NCBI GenBank assembly: GCA_020052095.1
Contig: JAGVPT010000151.1
Location: 1 to 52,834, forward strand
Source of the DNA: Bacteroidota bacterium
GTDB taxonomy: Bacteria; Bacteroidota; Ignavibacteria; UBA10030; UBA8401
Reading direction: 5' to 3'
Length of the DNA: 52,834 nucleotides
Positions 23,517 to 32,169 of this stretch are shown here, piece after piece. How positions within the stretch are numbered: the first letter of the stretch is position 1; each line of letters opens with the position of its first letter. A program made the translations under genes and the position numbers. The notes under the pieces were generated by a model. The model did not search any database, had not been told where the DNA came from, and was given only the letters and a program-made list of their open reading frames with translations.

Positions 23517-24449
23517 TTATTGGCTTGCTATTTTGAATTCCGCATAGCGTTTCTCAAGCAATATTTTACTTGGCGATAATTCGGAAGGTGTCGGTAAAAC
23601 AATTCTTTTCTCGCTAAGGTTTTTGAGTCCATGAAGCAACATTGGGCCGTCTTCTTCATCAAGAACATCTTTTCGTACCTCAATTATATAGTCAGGTCTA
23701 AGCCCCAACAAGTCAGAATCGAAGGCAGCGTGATGCAACTTGCAGAGAGCAATTCCATTTTGTACTGTAGGTATTCCTTCAGGTTCTGAGTCCGCGATGA
23801 TATGGGCAGCATCGAGCAATTCTGGATGTCTCAATCGGCAAAAAGAACATTGTTGCCTATATGCAAGAAGGACTCTTTCTCGAAACCCTCTTTGGTGCAA
23901 TCGCTGTTTTATCGTTGCAGTTATGTACGTTCTTCTTGCTTCATCGTTAGAATCAGCAACGAGCATTGCCCTTGAATTTCCTAGAAACGTTTTGAAATAT
24001 ACCGGATCGTCTGCCGCAACTTTGAATGTCAGACTGTGAAGCATATCACCAACTATAAATACTGGGAATATCACATAGTACTTTCCGGGAACAATACCAT
24101 GGAAGTAAATCAAAGGTATTTGTTCTTTCATTGCAGCACGCAATCCCTCATTGTCTTTGTGATTGGGGTTTGTCCCTCGATAGCGGTACAATAGCAAGCC
24201 GTTGTGATCGAAGCTGTCATCGTATGGTCCATCGGACGTTGTTGTGATAGACAATGGAATTTTGGACAGTGCCTGTGGTTTAAAGATTCCTTGTGGTCCG
24301 ACGAGTGGAACACGTTTTCCCTCGAACTCAAATCCTTGCGTCAACAGTTGCCGTTGCAGAACGTCTCCGTGAACTTTGATTTGTTTTGATAACCATGCGA
24401 ATGAAGCTAATCGGATTCTTTGGTCTAGACTAGATTCTTGTGAGTTCAT
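23517..24449 (-). CDS. HNH endonuclease with an N-terminal unassigned domain
   Basis: A 310-residue protein. The C-terminal third is a His-Asn-His nuclease domain: zinc ligands CSFC (Cys201, Cys204), DAAHI (His216), then NGIALCKLHHAAFD (Asn231, Cys236, His239/240). Residues 1-170 form a distinct domain with PLVGPQGIFKPQ, LLLYRYRG and IPLIYFHGIVPGKYYVIFPVFI. It resembles the SRA/PUA-like modified-base-reading domains fused to HNH nucleases of the ScoMcrA type, but I cannot confirm that without a profile search. A modification-dependent restriction enzyme is the best guess. It shares the island with a VapBC pair between inverted repeats and reads on the minus strand. Confidence 0.75.
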   Translation of the reverse strand: MNSQESSLDQRIRLASFAWLSKQIKVHGDVLQRQLLTQGFEFEGKRVPLVGPQGIFKPQALSKIPLSITTTSDGPYDDSFDHNGLLLYRYRGTNPNHKDNEGLRAAMKEQIPLIYFHGIVPGKYYVIFPVFIVGDMLHSLTFKVAADDPVYFKTFLGNSRAMLVADSNDEARRTYITATIKQRLHQRGFRERVLLAYRQQCSFCRLRHPELLDAAHIIADSEPEGIPTVQNGIALCKLHHAAFDSDLLGLRPDYIIEVRKDVLDEEDGPMLLHGLKNLSEKRIVLPTPSELSPSKILLEKRYAEFKIASQ

Positions 24450-24482
24450 TCTGAAGACTCTGAGGAGGTGTTAGCAAGCCCT

Positions 24483-24884
24483 TTATTTTATCCAGCGCAC
24501 TTTGATTTTATTTTCCACCTGCTTAAACTCTTTATCGCCGGTCACCAATTCGCACTTCTTTTTTATTGCCAGCGCTGCGGCAAAACAATCTGCGAAGGAC
24601 ATTTTATTGAAAGCTTTTAGCTCTGCAGCCGTGCGGGTCAATTCTTTATCTGCCTCGACTACGTGAATTGGCAGTGCCTTCAAAGTATCTTCTGCAAGCT
24701 TCGCTGTTTTTTCACCGCCGCTGCGATAACCGTGGTACAAAACTTCTCCCCAATTCACAACACACATGTATGCCATGCGGTCTTTTAATACGCACTCGTC
24801 AAGTACCGCAGAGACTTCATCGTAACCCTCTTCGCGTTCCAGAAATGATATCAGGGCATAGCTGTCTAAGACAGTCGCTTTCAT
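24483..24884 (-). CDS. vapC: PIN-domain toxin (VapC-like)
   Basis: A 133-residue PIN-domain ribonuclease. The acidic metal-binding residues are in place: Asp7 in LDSYALISFLE, Glu47 in VNWGEVLYHG, Asp99 in SFADCFAAALA and Asp117 in VTGDKEF. Proteins of this kind usually cleave tRNA or rRNA and are held inactive by the cognate antitoxin. It overlaps the antitoxin gene by four bases (ATGA), a typical translationally coupled arrangement with the antitoxin first. All catalytic residues are present, so it should be active. Confidence 0.9.
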   Translation of the reverse strand: MKATVLDSYALISFLEREEGYDEVSAVLDECVLKDRMAYMCVVNWGEVLYHGYRSGGEKTAKLAEDTLKALPIHVVEADKELTRTAAELKAFNKMSFADCFAAALAIKKKCELVTGDKEFKQVENKIKVRWIK

Positions 24885-25111
24885 AATTCCCGCTCCCGCT
24901 TCTTGTCTTCCATGAGCGACTTGAGCATTTTTCCTTCCGTCCCCAAAATTCCTGCCAGGCTTTCAAAATAGTTTTTGTCGAGGGGCTGGATCAGCAGCTT
25001 GCCGTTTTGTTCGATAAACGCGATCTTTGTTCCCTTTTTTATTCCGAACTTGCGGCGGATCTTTGCCGGTACAACAACCTGTCCCTTGACAGTGACAACT
25101 GATGTTTCCAT
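24881..25111 (-). CDS. vapB: AbrB/MazE-type antitoxin (VapB-like)
   Basis: A 76-residue SpoVT/AbrB swapped-hairpin DNA-binding protein: TVKGQVVVPAKIRRKFGIKKGTK is the diagnostic first half, followed by a strand (IAFIEQNGKLLIQPL) and a charged C-terminal tail that would bind the toxin. It precedes and overlaps the PIN toxin gene. AbrB-type antitoxins usually repress their own promoter; an eight-base palindrome, GGGTACCC (25112-25119), lies just before the start codon and could be part of the operator. Confidence 0.9.
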   Translation of the reverse strand: METSVVTVKGQVVVPAKIRRKFGIKKGTKIAFIEQNGKLLIQPLDKNYFESLAGILGTEGKMLKSLMEDKKREREL

Positions 25112-25131
25112 GGGTACCCTCTTTTTGTTTA

Positions 25132-25160
25132 AGGATACATAATTGTCAAATGTAAGTCAA
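25132..25160 (-). promoter_or_regulatory. Predicted promoter of the vapBC operon
   Basis: On the minus strand: TTGACT (25155-25160), 17 bases, TATCCT (25132-25137). The transcript would start close to 25125, just ahead of the GGGTACCC palindrome and the AGAGGG ribosome site. A second TTGACA lies within the spacer. Confidence 0.45.
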
Positions 25161-25200
25161 GTAAAAAATATAGCTTACGAAAAAGTAATTTGTACTACCC

Positions 25201-25404
25201 ATTGATTGCGCTGATTACGCTGATTGCGCTCAGATTGCTGATTTCTCAGATGGCGATGTACGCATCATCCCTCAACTCCTTATTCAAGAAAGTACAGCTT
25301 TCGTCTGAACTTTGGCCAATCCAAATTCACTTCTCATGGTCTATACCCTGCTTACAATCTGCGTAATCTGCAATCTGCGATAAATCTGAGCAATCAGAGC
25401 AATC
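25201..25404. repeat. Right-hand repeat region of the HNH/VapBC island
   Basis: 25204-25248 is five nine-base units such as GATTGCGCT and GATTACGCT. 25356-25404 is the right 49-base inverted repeat, which matches 23276-23324 at 45 of 49 positions when reversed. The two parts are also roughly complementary to each other, forming an element of its own. The bases between them contain AATCCAAATTCACTT, near-inverted to a stretch at 23340-23357, so the flanking homology may extend inward. There is no ORF in the 368 bases from vapB to fbp. Confidence 0.65.
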
Positions 25405-25479
25405 AACTTGTAAGTTCGCCCCATTTTTCCTACTTTTCCTTCAATAAATTTATCAATCAAAACGAGTTGGGAGTGGTGT

Positions 25480-26490
25480 ATGTCCAACAAAGTCATAACC
25501 ATTGAGCGCCACATCATCGATGGTGAGCGTCAGCATCCCGGGGCGACGGGAAATTTCTCCGCCGTTCTCCGCGACCTCACGCTGGCCATCAAAGTGATTT
25601 GGCGGGAAGTAAGCAAGGCGGGATTGGTGAACATCCTTGGAGTTGTCGGCAAGGAGAATATTCACGGCGATGTTGTGAAAAAATTGGACGTGTTCGCCGA
25701 CGAAGCAATTTACAAGGCAATGGACCATGGCGGGCATCTTTGCGTGATGGCGTCGGAAGAGAATGAAGACGTACTGCACATCCCCGACGATTATCCGAAG
25801 GGAAAGTATGTGCTTCTATTTGACCCGCTCGACGGATCGTCGAACATCGACGCCAATGTCAGTATCGGCACAATATTCTCCATCTATCGCCGCGTTTCTA
25901 ATTCCGGCAAAGGAACGCTTGCCGATTGCACACAACCCGGCTACAAGCAAATTGCGGCGGGATACGTGGTATACGGTTCAAGCACGATGATGGTGTACAC
26001 GACGGGCGACGGAGTGCACGGATTCACGCTCGACCCGAGCATCGGCGAGTTCTTGCTGTCGCATGAGAACATTCGCGTTCCGAAACGCGGGAGGATATAT
26101 AGTGTGAACGAAGGAAACTATCGTTATTGGGATGAGGGCGTGAAGAAATACATCAAATATTTGCAGGAGGAAGATAAGGGGACCAGCAGGCCTTACTCCG
26201 CCCGATACATCGGTTCGATGGTCGCGGATATTCACCGGACGCTGTTGTACGGCGGTATTTTCCTCTATCCGGGCGACACACGATATCCGAAAGGAAAGCT
26301 GCGCCTCATGTACGAAGCGAATCCGTTGGCGTTCATCATGGAACAAGCGGGAGGCGCGGCAAGCAACGGCGACCAGCGGATTCTCGATGTCATTCCATCG
26401 ACGCTGCACCAGAAAACGCCCCTCTTCATCGGCAGCGAAGAAGACGTTGCGTTATGCAAAGAATTCCTACAAGCGCGAACGGCCCGATGA
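25480..26490 (+). CDS. fbp: Fructose-1,6-bisphosphatase, class I
   Basis: Hydrolyses fructose-1,6-bisphosphate to fructose-6-phosphate in gluconeogenesis. It is the class I type (336 residues), with the metal-site motif FDPLDGSSNIDANVSIG (Asp115, Asp118) and the acidic pair SEENED. The C-terminal substrate loop YEANPLAFIMEQAGGAA is intact. The ATG at 25480 follows GGGAGTGGT. The stop overlaps the start of the following exonuclease gene, so the two are co-translated although functionally unrelated. Confidence 0.96.
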   Translation: MSNKVITIERHIIDGERQHPGATGNFSAVLRDLTLAIKVIWREVSKAGLVNILGVVGKENIHGDVVKKLDVFADEAIYKAMDHGGHLCVMASEENEDVLHIPDDYPKGKYVLLFDPLDGSSNIDANVSIGTIFSIYRRVSNSGKGTLADCTQPGYKQIAAGYVVYGSSTMMVYTTGDGVHGFTLDPSIGEFLLSHENIRVPKRGRIYSVNEGNYRYWDEGVKKYIKYLQEEDKGTSRPYSARYIGSMVADIHRTLLYGGIFLYPGDTRYPKGKLRLMYEANPLAFIMEQAGGAASNGDQRILDVIPSTLHQKTPLFIGSEEDVALCKEFLQARTAR

Positions 26491-27080
26491 CACAACCTTT
26501 CGACGACATCATGGATAAGACAATCGCGCAGACGACGTTCGTTGTTGTGGATGTTGAAACAACCGGGCTTTCTCCGCGCGATGGCGGCATCACCGAAATT
26601 GCGATGATCAAAGTCCGCAATGGATTAATGTGGGACGAATACTCGACACTTGTCAATCCGTTGATACCGATTCCGTTCGACATTACATCGCTGACCGGCA
26701 TTGACGACGAGATGGTTGCCGATGCGCCGACGGCGGAGGAAGTCGCGCCTGTCATCGCGGAATTTCTTGGCGACGGAGTATTCACCGCGCACAATGCGCC
26801 GTTCGATCTGGGGTTCGTGAACAGCACGCTCTCGAAAGGCCGCATCGACCGAATTCAGAACCCGGTTCTCTGCACGTGCAAATTGGCGCGCCGTTTACTG
26901 CCGAACCTGTTCAGCAAATCGCTCGGCCCCGTGGCGAAGCAACTCGGTATCAAGAACTCACACCGGCATCGTGCATCCGGGGACGCATATGCGACCGCGC
27001 AAGTTCTGATTCATTTCCTGAATAGACTTGAAAAGGACTTTGAGGTGAGCGACGTAAAGGGTTTGATGCGGTTTCAGTGA
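26487..27080 (+). CDS. DnaQ/PolC-type 3'-5' exonuclease domain protein
   Basis: A DEDDh exonuclease of about 197 residues, related to the proofreading domains of DNA polymerase III. Exo I is VVVDVETTGLSP (Asp22, Glu24), Exo II is FTAHNAPFDLGFV, and Exo III is HRASGDAYATAQVL with the terminal His and Asp. It stands alone, with no polymerase or UvrC-like domain, so its exact role (proofreading or RNA/DNA trimming) is open. I start it at the ATG at 26487, which overlaps the fbp stop codon (ATGA). The frame is open further upstream inside fbp, but that extension is not credible. Confidence 0.88.
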   Translation: MTQPFDDIMDKTIAQTTFVVVDVETTGLSPRDGGITEIAMIKVRNGLMWDEYSTLVNPLIPIPFDITSLTGIDDEMVADAPTAEEVAPVIAEFLGDGVFTAHNAPFDLGFVNSTLSKGRIDRIQNPVLCTCKLARRLLPNLFSKSLGPVAKQLGIKNSHRHRASGDAYATAQVLIHFLNRLEKDFEVSDVKGLMRFQ

Positions 27081-27103
27081 GCGTTCAATCACTGTGAAAA
27101 TAA

Positions 27104-27139
27104 AAAGACCGGCATTCAAATTTCTCGATGCCGGTCTTT
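27104..27139. terminator. Bidirectional terminator between the exonuclease and CpoB-like genes
   Basis: A 12-base perfect stem, AAAGACCGGCAT with ATGCCGGTCTTT, and a 12-base loop. A-rich and T-rich flanks serve both converging genes (stops at 27080 and 27159). Confidence 0.8.
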
Positions 27140-27158
27140 CTATGAACGTCAGGATTTC

Positions 27159-27983
27159 TTATTTCACCTTTGCCTGCGCGCGTTTTAGGTATTCGCTGTT
27201 GGGGTACATCTCAACAAACTTTCTATACTCCGCTTGTGACTGCTGGCGATTTCCCATGCGCTCGTAGCTTTGTGCGATCATAAATTGAGAATCGTCTTTC
27301 TTTTCTGAAACCTTGAATCTCTCTACGTCTTTGAAATGATCGATTGCTGTTTTGTAGTCGCGCAATCCGAAATAGCATAAGCCGATCCAGTAGTGGCAGT
27401 TGTCCGCGTAGTCGGCTTTAATGCCGGCGTCTAACAGCACCTTAAACTCTTCAATTGCCTCTTTGAGTTTCCTCTCCTTTGCAAGCCCGACAGCGCCTTC
27501 GTAGTGTTGAACATCTTCGTTCGTCGATGTGCCCGCGGGAGCTTTCCTTATTGAGGGTGACTTTTTCTCAGAGGAGAGTGCCCCTCCCGGTTTCATTCCC
27601 TTTTCTTGCGCCGTAATTTGTGCCGCTTCGAGATCGGATATCTTTGCCATCAACTCTTTGTTTTTCTGTTCCGCCGCATCGAATTTTTGCTTCAATTGAA
27701 TGTTCTCGGTCTTGATTTCCTCTATCTGCTGCTGCAGCATCTCTTCCTTCGTCGGAGGAGGCGCGGGTTCCACCGCAGTTGTTTCGGGCGCGGCGACTTG
27801 TGTGGTATCGGCCGCGATCGTCGTGCTGTCCGGCGGAACTGCCGTTAAGTCGGACTGTTCTGTTGTCTGTGTCGTCTCCGAAGAACCACCACATCCGACG
27901 AGGCTCAGGAATGCGATGAGTGCTGCCAAACCAACTGCCTGACGAGCGTTAAGTCTCGCCATGTTGGATACCCAGGAAATCAT
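27159..27983 (-). CDS. TPR lipoprotein resembling CpoB/YbgF
   Basis: A 274-residue lipoprotein. A long signal peptide ends in LSLVGC (Cys31), then comes a Thr/Ser/Pro-rich linker, a coiled coil over about residues 80-125 (EEMLQQQIEEIKTENIQLKQ), and C-terminal tetratricopeptide repeats (YWIGLCYFGLRDYKTAIDHF, QFMIAQSYERMGNRQQSQAEY). This order matches CpoB/YbgF, which in proteobacteria links the Tol-Pal system to cell-wall synthesis. No tol or pal genes adjoin, so the name is by architecture only. The ATG at 27983 has a strong GGAGG four bases upstream. Confidence 0.8.
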   Translation of the reverse strand: MISWVSNMARLNARQAVGLAALIAFLSLVGCGGSSETTQTTEQSDLTAVPPDSTTIAADTTQVAAPETTAVEPAPPPTKEEMLQQQIEEIKTENIQLKQKFDAAEQKNKELMAKISDLEAAQITAQEKGMKPGGALSSEKKSPSIRKAPAGTSTNEDVQHYEGAVGLAKERKLKEAIEEFKVLLDAGIKADYADNCHYWIGLCYFGLRDYKTAIDHFKDVERFKVSEKKDDSQFMIAQSYERMGNRQQSQAEYRKFVEMYPNSEYLKRAQAKVK

Positions 27984-28049
27984 AGATCCTCCAAATGATT
28001 ATTCAACATGTGGTGTGTCTTTGAGTAAGATTGCAACGTGTTGGATGTA

Positions 28050-28078
28050 AATGTATTAAAGGCTCGTTTGAAAGTCAA
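28050..28078 (-). promoter_or_regulatory. Predicted promoter of the CpoB-like gene
   Basis: On the minus strand: TTGACT (28073-28078), 17 bases, TACATT (28050-28055), giving a leader of about 60 bases. Confidence 0.5.
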
Positions 28079-28526
28079 GTATGCAATGAGAAATAGTTTG
28101 TTCATGAATTCTTTGGCACAAGTGCTGCTCAAAGAGTGCAAGCGAAGGAGTGAACGCCTCTTTGGAGGGAGGTATTAGTCGATTATCGGCTCTCGTCCGT
28201 TGACATTCTTTGGGAAAACAATTACTTTCTGTATGTATAATGAATGCGGGAATCGCTTTTCTGAGAGTGTGGTCGTATGATTCTGTTCCGGACTGCTCAT
28301 TCTGAGATCCTTCCCTCAACTTCCTTTCTTCATCGTTTCCATTTATGCTGGCGTATGTCCTTTGGTTATGAATTTTTGGTGATCGTCGATGACATAATGT
28401 GCGCGACACGCACAGTAAGTCTCGATCGCTGACCAGGGATTATCGTCCGACATTTTTGGGTACACGACGCCGGCACCATTCCATTTTTGAATTTACTATT
28501 TCATCATCGTTCAACGGAGTTGCTCT
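28079..28526. other. Intergenic region upstream of trpB2
   Basis: About 450 bases with no recognisable gene or repeat. A 117-codon open frame on the minus strand (28056-28409) shows no family resemblance, signal or ribosome site and overlaps the promoter above, so I treat it as non-coding. The trpB2 ribosome site GGAG lies at its right end. Confidence 0.4.
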
Positions 28527-29894
28527 ATGAGTGAACAATATAAATTTATGTTGGAGGAGAAAAAAATCCCGAAGGCATGGTATAACATCAATGCCGATAT
28601 GCCGGTACCGCCGGCACCTGTGCTGCATCCCGGCACGATGCAACCGGTGACGCCCGATTTCCTGAGCGTCCTGTTCCCGATGAGCCTCATCATGCAAGAG
28701 ATCAGCCAGGAGCGCTGGATTGAAATCCCGGAGCCGGTCCGTGAAATCTACAAGTTGTGGCGTCCAACACCTATGTATCGCGCCGTGCGACTAGAAAAAG
28801 CGCTCGGCACTCCGGCCCACATATATTACAAATATGAAGGCGTAAGTCCGGTAGGTTCGCACAAACCGAACACGGCGGTGCCACAGGCATTTTTCAATAA
28901 AGAAGCCGGCACAAAAGCATTGACGACAGAGACCGGCGCGGGTCAATGGGGGTCGGCGCTGGCAATGGCGTGCAATTTTTTCGGACTCGATCTCGAGATA
29001 TATATGGTGAAGGTCTCGTATCATCAGAAACCGTACCGCAGGGTAATCATGGAAAATTTTGGCGCCCAGGTCTACGCGAGTCCCAGCGACCGGACGCAGT
29101 TTGGCAAGAAAGTTCTGGCCGAGCATCCCGATTCACCCGGATCGCTGGGTATCGCAATCTCCGAAGCGGTTGAAGTTGCTGCGACAAGCGGCGGATCAAA
29201 AAAATACAGTCTCGGTTCAGTGCTCGGCCACGTGCTCATGCATCAAACAGTGATCGGCATCGAAGCGCTCGAGCAGATGGAAATGGCGGGAGAGTATCCG
29301 GATATCGTGATCGGCTGCGCGGGAGGCGGTTCGAACTTTGCAGGATTCGCCTATCCCTTCGTACATCAAAATCTTACGAACGGAAAAAAGGCGAGGATTA
29401 TCGCCGTCGAACCGGCGTCGTGTCCGAGTTTGACAAAAGGTAAGTACACGTTCGATTACGGCGATGCGGCAGCGATGGCGCCAATCGTAAAAATGCACAC
29501 TCTCGGCCACACATTCATCCCTCCGGGAATTCACGCCGGCGGGCTCCGCTACCACGGCATGGCACCGAGCGTGAGCGCGCTCGTTGATCATGGAGATGTT
29601 GAAGCGCAGGCGGTAAATCAATTGGAAACCTTTGAAGCCGCCGTCCGTTTTTCAAGATCCGAGGGAATTATTCCTGCGCCCGAGTCGGCGCATGCAATCC
29701 GCGTAGCGATCAACGAAGCGTTGAAGTGCAAGCAAACCGGTGAGAAAAAGGTGATCGCGTTCAATCTCTCCGGACACGGTCATTTCGATATGATGGCTTT
29801 CGAACAGTATCACCACGGACGGCTCACGGATTTCGAATATCCTGCCGCCGAGATCAACGAAGCGATGACACATCTCCCAAAGGTCGTTGTATAA
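28527..29894 (+). CDS. trpB: Tryptophan synthase beta chain, TrpB2 type
   Basis: A 455-residue PLP enzyme that condenses indole with serine. It belongs to the long TrpB2 branch and not the ordinary 400-residue TrpB1, as shown by the extended N-terminus ([14 protein letters not shown]) and the segment [18 protein letters not shown]. The PLP lysine is Lys113 in GSHKPNTA, and the phosphate-binding loop is [12 protein letters not shown]. TrpB2 enzymes do not bind TrpA strongly and are thought to salvage free indole or serve in other beta-replacements. No trpA or other trp gene is adjacent, which fits that idea. Confidence 0.93.
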   Translation: MSEQYKFMLEEKKIPKAWYNINADMPVPPAPVLHPGTMQPVTPDFLSVLFPMSLIMQEISQERWIEIPEPVREIYKLWRPTPMYRAVRLEKALGTPAHIYYKYEGVSPVGSHKPNTAVPQAFFNKEAGTKALTTETGAGQWGSALAMACNFFGLDLEIYMVKVSYHQKPYRRVIMENFGAQVYASPSDRTQFGKKVLAEHPDSPGSLGIAISEAVEVAATSGGSKKYSLGSVLGHVLMHQTVIGIEALEQMEMAGEYPDIVIGCAGGGSNFAGFAYPFVHQNLTNGKKARIIAVEPASCPSLTKGKYTFDYGDAAAMAPIVKMHTLGHTFIPPGIHAGGLRYHGMAPSVSALVDHGDVEAQAVNQLETFEAAVRFSRSEGIIPAPESAHAIRVAINEALKCKQTGEKKVIAFNLSGHGHFDMMAFEQYHHGRLTDFEYPAAEINEAMTHLPKVVV

Positions 29895-29903
29895 TTGCAC
29901 CGC

Positions 29904-30020
29904 GTGGCCGTAGGCGCGGCCATGTGACCGTAGGCTTGGTCACGTGACCGTAGGCTTGGTCACGTCACCGTAGGCTTGGTCACGTCACCGTAGGCTTGGT
30001 CACGTGACCAAGCCTACGGG
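29904..30020. repeat. 20-base tandem repeats ending in an inverted half-copy
   Basis: Five units in register at 29904, 29924, 29944, 29964 and 29984. The typical unit is GTGACCGTAGGCTTGGTCAC, itself palindromic at its ends (GTGACC, GGTCAC). The first unit is divergent. 30004-30020 is an inverted copy, so units five and six together make a perfect palindrome of at least 30 bases centred at 30003/30004. The end of the ATP-grasp gene on the minus strand lies inside it. Confidence 0.9.
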
Positions 30021-30920
30021 TATTGTCACCTTTTTCGTCTCATCCGCGATCAACTCCTGAATTCTCTGCACAACATCATCCGGCACGCCGTCTATGTGTT
30101 TCGATTGCAGCCGCATGTCGCAAACTTCATTTACATAATCGACGACAACAAACTTGTTTTCACCAGTCATAACGATTTCGGAAGAGAAGAAATCAAGCTT
30201 ACATACTTTTTGGATGGACTTCGTCACATCATGGAGGGCTTCAATGCGGAAAGTTCGCTCCTCTTCAATCGTGACGCGGCGATAAATATGGGTGACGTCG
30301 TCCCACCAGCAGGGAATAATCTCGCCGAACGCGTGCAGCACACGAAACCAGGCCTTGTTTCCCTCAAGATATTTCGGCTTCACGGTCTCTTGCAACAAAT
30401 ATTTGTCATTTTTGTGATGCTGGCGTGTTTCGATGACATCCTTCAATGATTCCGCGCCGAGCACAACTCCCACGCCGCCTCCCGTTGTGTTTGCCGGCTT
30501 AATGATGAATGGCCGGCCCAGCATCGCAAGCTCGGAGAGGCTGAGTTCGATCTCCTTTTTCTTGTTGTAGGGAGAGACGATGATTGTGTACGGGACGTGC
30601 AAGCCGCTGGTAATGAATTCGAGGTGCATTGTTGCTTTGTCCACCGCATGTTCCACATGATCGAAGGCGTTGAATATTCGCGTGGGAGATTTCGTCAGGG
30701 ATTTCATTATCGGCGAAAACGATTCGTCGTCCGCTGCGCGGTCAAGAAACGCGCAGAAAGCAATTTCGCCTGCATATAACCGGCGGATAGTGTCGTGGAG
30801 GTTGTGAAGCACTATGCGGCATGTCGACAGCCCTCGTTTCGAGCACGCATATTCAATTCCGGCGATAAAATCTTCGTCGTATTCCCAATTCCAGGCTATC
30901 CCGAGAGAGAATGTCTCCAT
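30000..30920 (-). CDS. ATP-grasp-fold protein
   Basis: About 306 residues with an ATP-grasp core: the nucleotide-binding strand RPFIIKPANTTGGGVGVVLG, then KYLLQETVKPKYLEGNKAWFRVL, and the metal-site segment NKFVVVDYVNEVCDMR near the C-terminus. ATP-grasp enzymes join a carboxylate to an amine or thiol through an acyl phosphate; the substrate here is not predictable. I start at the ATG at 30920 (METFSLGIAW). A TTG nine bases further upstream would add three residues. The last residues (PVGLVT) and the stop codon are encoded by the adjacent 20-base repeat, so the C-terminus has been remodelled by the repeat. Confidence 0.75.
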   Translation of the reverse strand: METFSLGIAWNWEYDEDFIAGIEYACSKRGLSTCRIVLHNLHDTIRRLYAGEIAFCAFLDRAADDESFSPIMKSLTKSPTRIFNAFDHVEHAVDKATMHLEFITSGLHVPYTIIVSPYNKKKEIELSLSELAMLGRPFIIKPANTTGGGVGVVLGAESLKDVIETRQHHKNDKYLLQETVKPKYLEGNKAWFRVLHAFGEIIPCWWDDVTHIYRRVTIEEERTFRIEALHDVTKSIQKVCKLDFFSSEIVMTGENKFVVVDYVNEVCDMRLQSKHIDGVPDDVVQRIQELIADETKKVTIPVGLVT

Positions 30921-31062
30921 GGCGTGCAATTAGTGAAAATTGCGGAGAAGACGCAAGAGGTGACGCCCAGAGCGTGGGAACGAGAAAGGGCTGCGACCGT
31001 AACTACGCGGCGCGTGCGGGTACGAGAACGGCAGCCCTCTCAGTAGGAGAAAGGTAGATAGT
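30921..31062. other. Short spacer with a GC-rich hairpin
   Basis: Holds CCCAGAGCGTGGG (small hairpin) and an eight-base inverted pair AGGGCTGC (30987-30994) and GCAGCCCT (31031-31038), downstream of nagB on the minus strand. There is no T-run. It may be an interspersed repeat or a weak attenuator; no gene. Confidence 0.35.
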
Positions 31063-31875
31063 TTACTTCAGCAACGATTTCGGGTCGAGATTCATAGCTT
31101 CGATATCTTTGAAATATCGAACCGTGCCGACTCGCAGTTCATCGGTCGATTCATCGTCGCACACGATAATTCCGTGCGGATGCAACTGCAACGCGCTTAC
31201 CGTCCACATGTGATTCACGCTTCCTTCCACGACGTTCGCCAACGCGCGCGCCTTCTTGTGGCCGTTAATGATAATAAGAACCGTTCTGGCATCGAGCACG
31301 GTCGCCACGCCCACCGTCAATGCGGTCTTCGGCACTTTGGTAACGTCGTTATCGAAGAATCGGGAATTGGCAAGAATTGTATCGTACGTAAGCGTCTTGA
31401 TTCTTGTCCGAGACGAGAGGGATGAGCCCGGCTCGTTGAACGCAATGTGTCCATCCGGACCGATCCCACCGAGAAACAGATCGATCCCGCCGGCTTTCTT
31501 AATCCGCTCTTCGTACAGCTCGCATTCTTTTTCCAGATCTTTCGCATTGCCGTTCAGGATGTTGACATTTTCTTTGCGTATGTCGATGTGCTTGAAGAAA
31601 TTGTTCCACATAAACGAATGGTAACTCTCCGGATGGTTCTCGGGGAGCTTCACATACTCGTCCATGTTAAAGGTGATGACGTTCTTAAACGAAACCTTTC
31701 CCGCCTTATGGAGCGCGACAAGTTCTTTGTACGTGCCGAGCGGAGAAGAGCCGGTCGGAAGTCCAAGCACGAAGGGTTTCTTTGGGGTCGGGTCAAAGTC
31801 GCGGATCTTCTTTACAGCGTACGATGCTGTCCATTTGCTAACGAGTTCATAACTTTGCTCAATGATAACACGCAT
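31063..31875 (-). CDS. nagB: Glucosamine-6-phosphate deaminase
   Basis: Converts glucosamine-6-phosphate to fructose-6-phosphate and ammonia, the last step of amino-sugar catabolism. It has 270 residues, and its catalytic residues fall at the positions known in the E. coli enzyme: Asp72 in NMDEYVKL, and Asp141, His143 and Glu148 in [14 protein letters not shown]. The phosphate loop [16 protein letters not shown] is present. No nagA is adjacent. A GH20-type hexosaminidase at the far end of the window could feed the same pathway. Confidence 0.96.
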   Translation of the reverse strand: MRVIIEQSYELVSKWTASYAVKKIRDFDPTPKKPFVLGLPTGSSPLGTYKELVALHKAGKVSFKNVITFNMDEYVKLPENHPESYHSFMWNNFFKHIDIRKENVNILNGNAKDLEKECELYEERIKKAGGIDLFLGGIGPDGHIAFNEPGSSLSSRTRIKTLTYDTILANSRFFDNDVTKVPKTALTVGVATVLDARTVLIIINGHKKARALANVVEGSVNHMWTVSALQLHPHGIIVCDDESTDELRVGTVRYFKDIEAMNLDPKSLLK

Positions 31876-31972
31876 ACTGTTTCCTTTCGATGGTTGTCCT
31901 GTTAACTCATGTTCCGCAAAACGCCAATATTATTGCCACTTCCAAAGGGTTCCTTCGGAAAGGCATCGAGCT

Positions 31973-32132
31973 TGTGTAAAAAGGAGTCTCAAAAAATTTC
32001 AGTGGGGAATATATTTCACAGATTCATCTATTCAATTTTCTCCGTATACGAATTGTTCATATCGCTGTAACTTTTTCCCCACAGTGATTACTTTTTCCAA
32101 ATTGTGCATCGGAAATAATTACTTTTTACACA
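31973..32132 (+). mobile_element. 160-base MITE-like element with TGTGTAAAAAG termini
   Basis: Begins TGTGTAAAAAG (31973-31983) and ends CTTTTTACACA (32122-32132), a perfect 11-base terminal inverted repeat. The interior includes TTTCAGTGGGGAATAT and CAATTTTCTCCGTATACG, and a related arrangement is found at 1-73 in opposite orientation. There is no ORF, so it needs a transposase from elsewhere. It occupies most of the 310-base gap between nagB and the HMGL-family gene. Confidence 0.65.
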
Positions 32133-32169
32133 GTCTGCATCCTTTGAGAGTGGCAAGGCTTTTAAACTC

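Noticed and set aside
25480-26487. A longer start for the exonuclease gene inside fbp (26454)
   Set aside because: The extra residues match nothing, and the ATGA overlap at 26487 is a standard coupled start.
28056-28409. A 117-codon open frame on the minus strand upstream of trpB2
   Set aside because: It shows no family resemblance, signal peptide or ribosome site, and it overlaps the predicted promoter of the CpoB-like gene.
29904-30020. A regular repeat array that could look like a CRISPR
   Set aside because: The 20-base units are directly adjacent with no spacers, and no cas genes are present.
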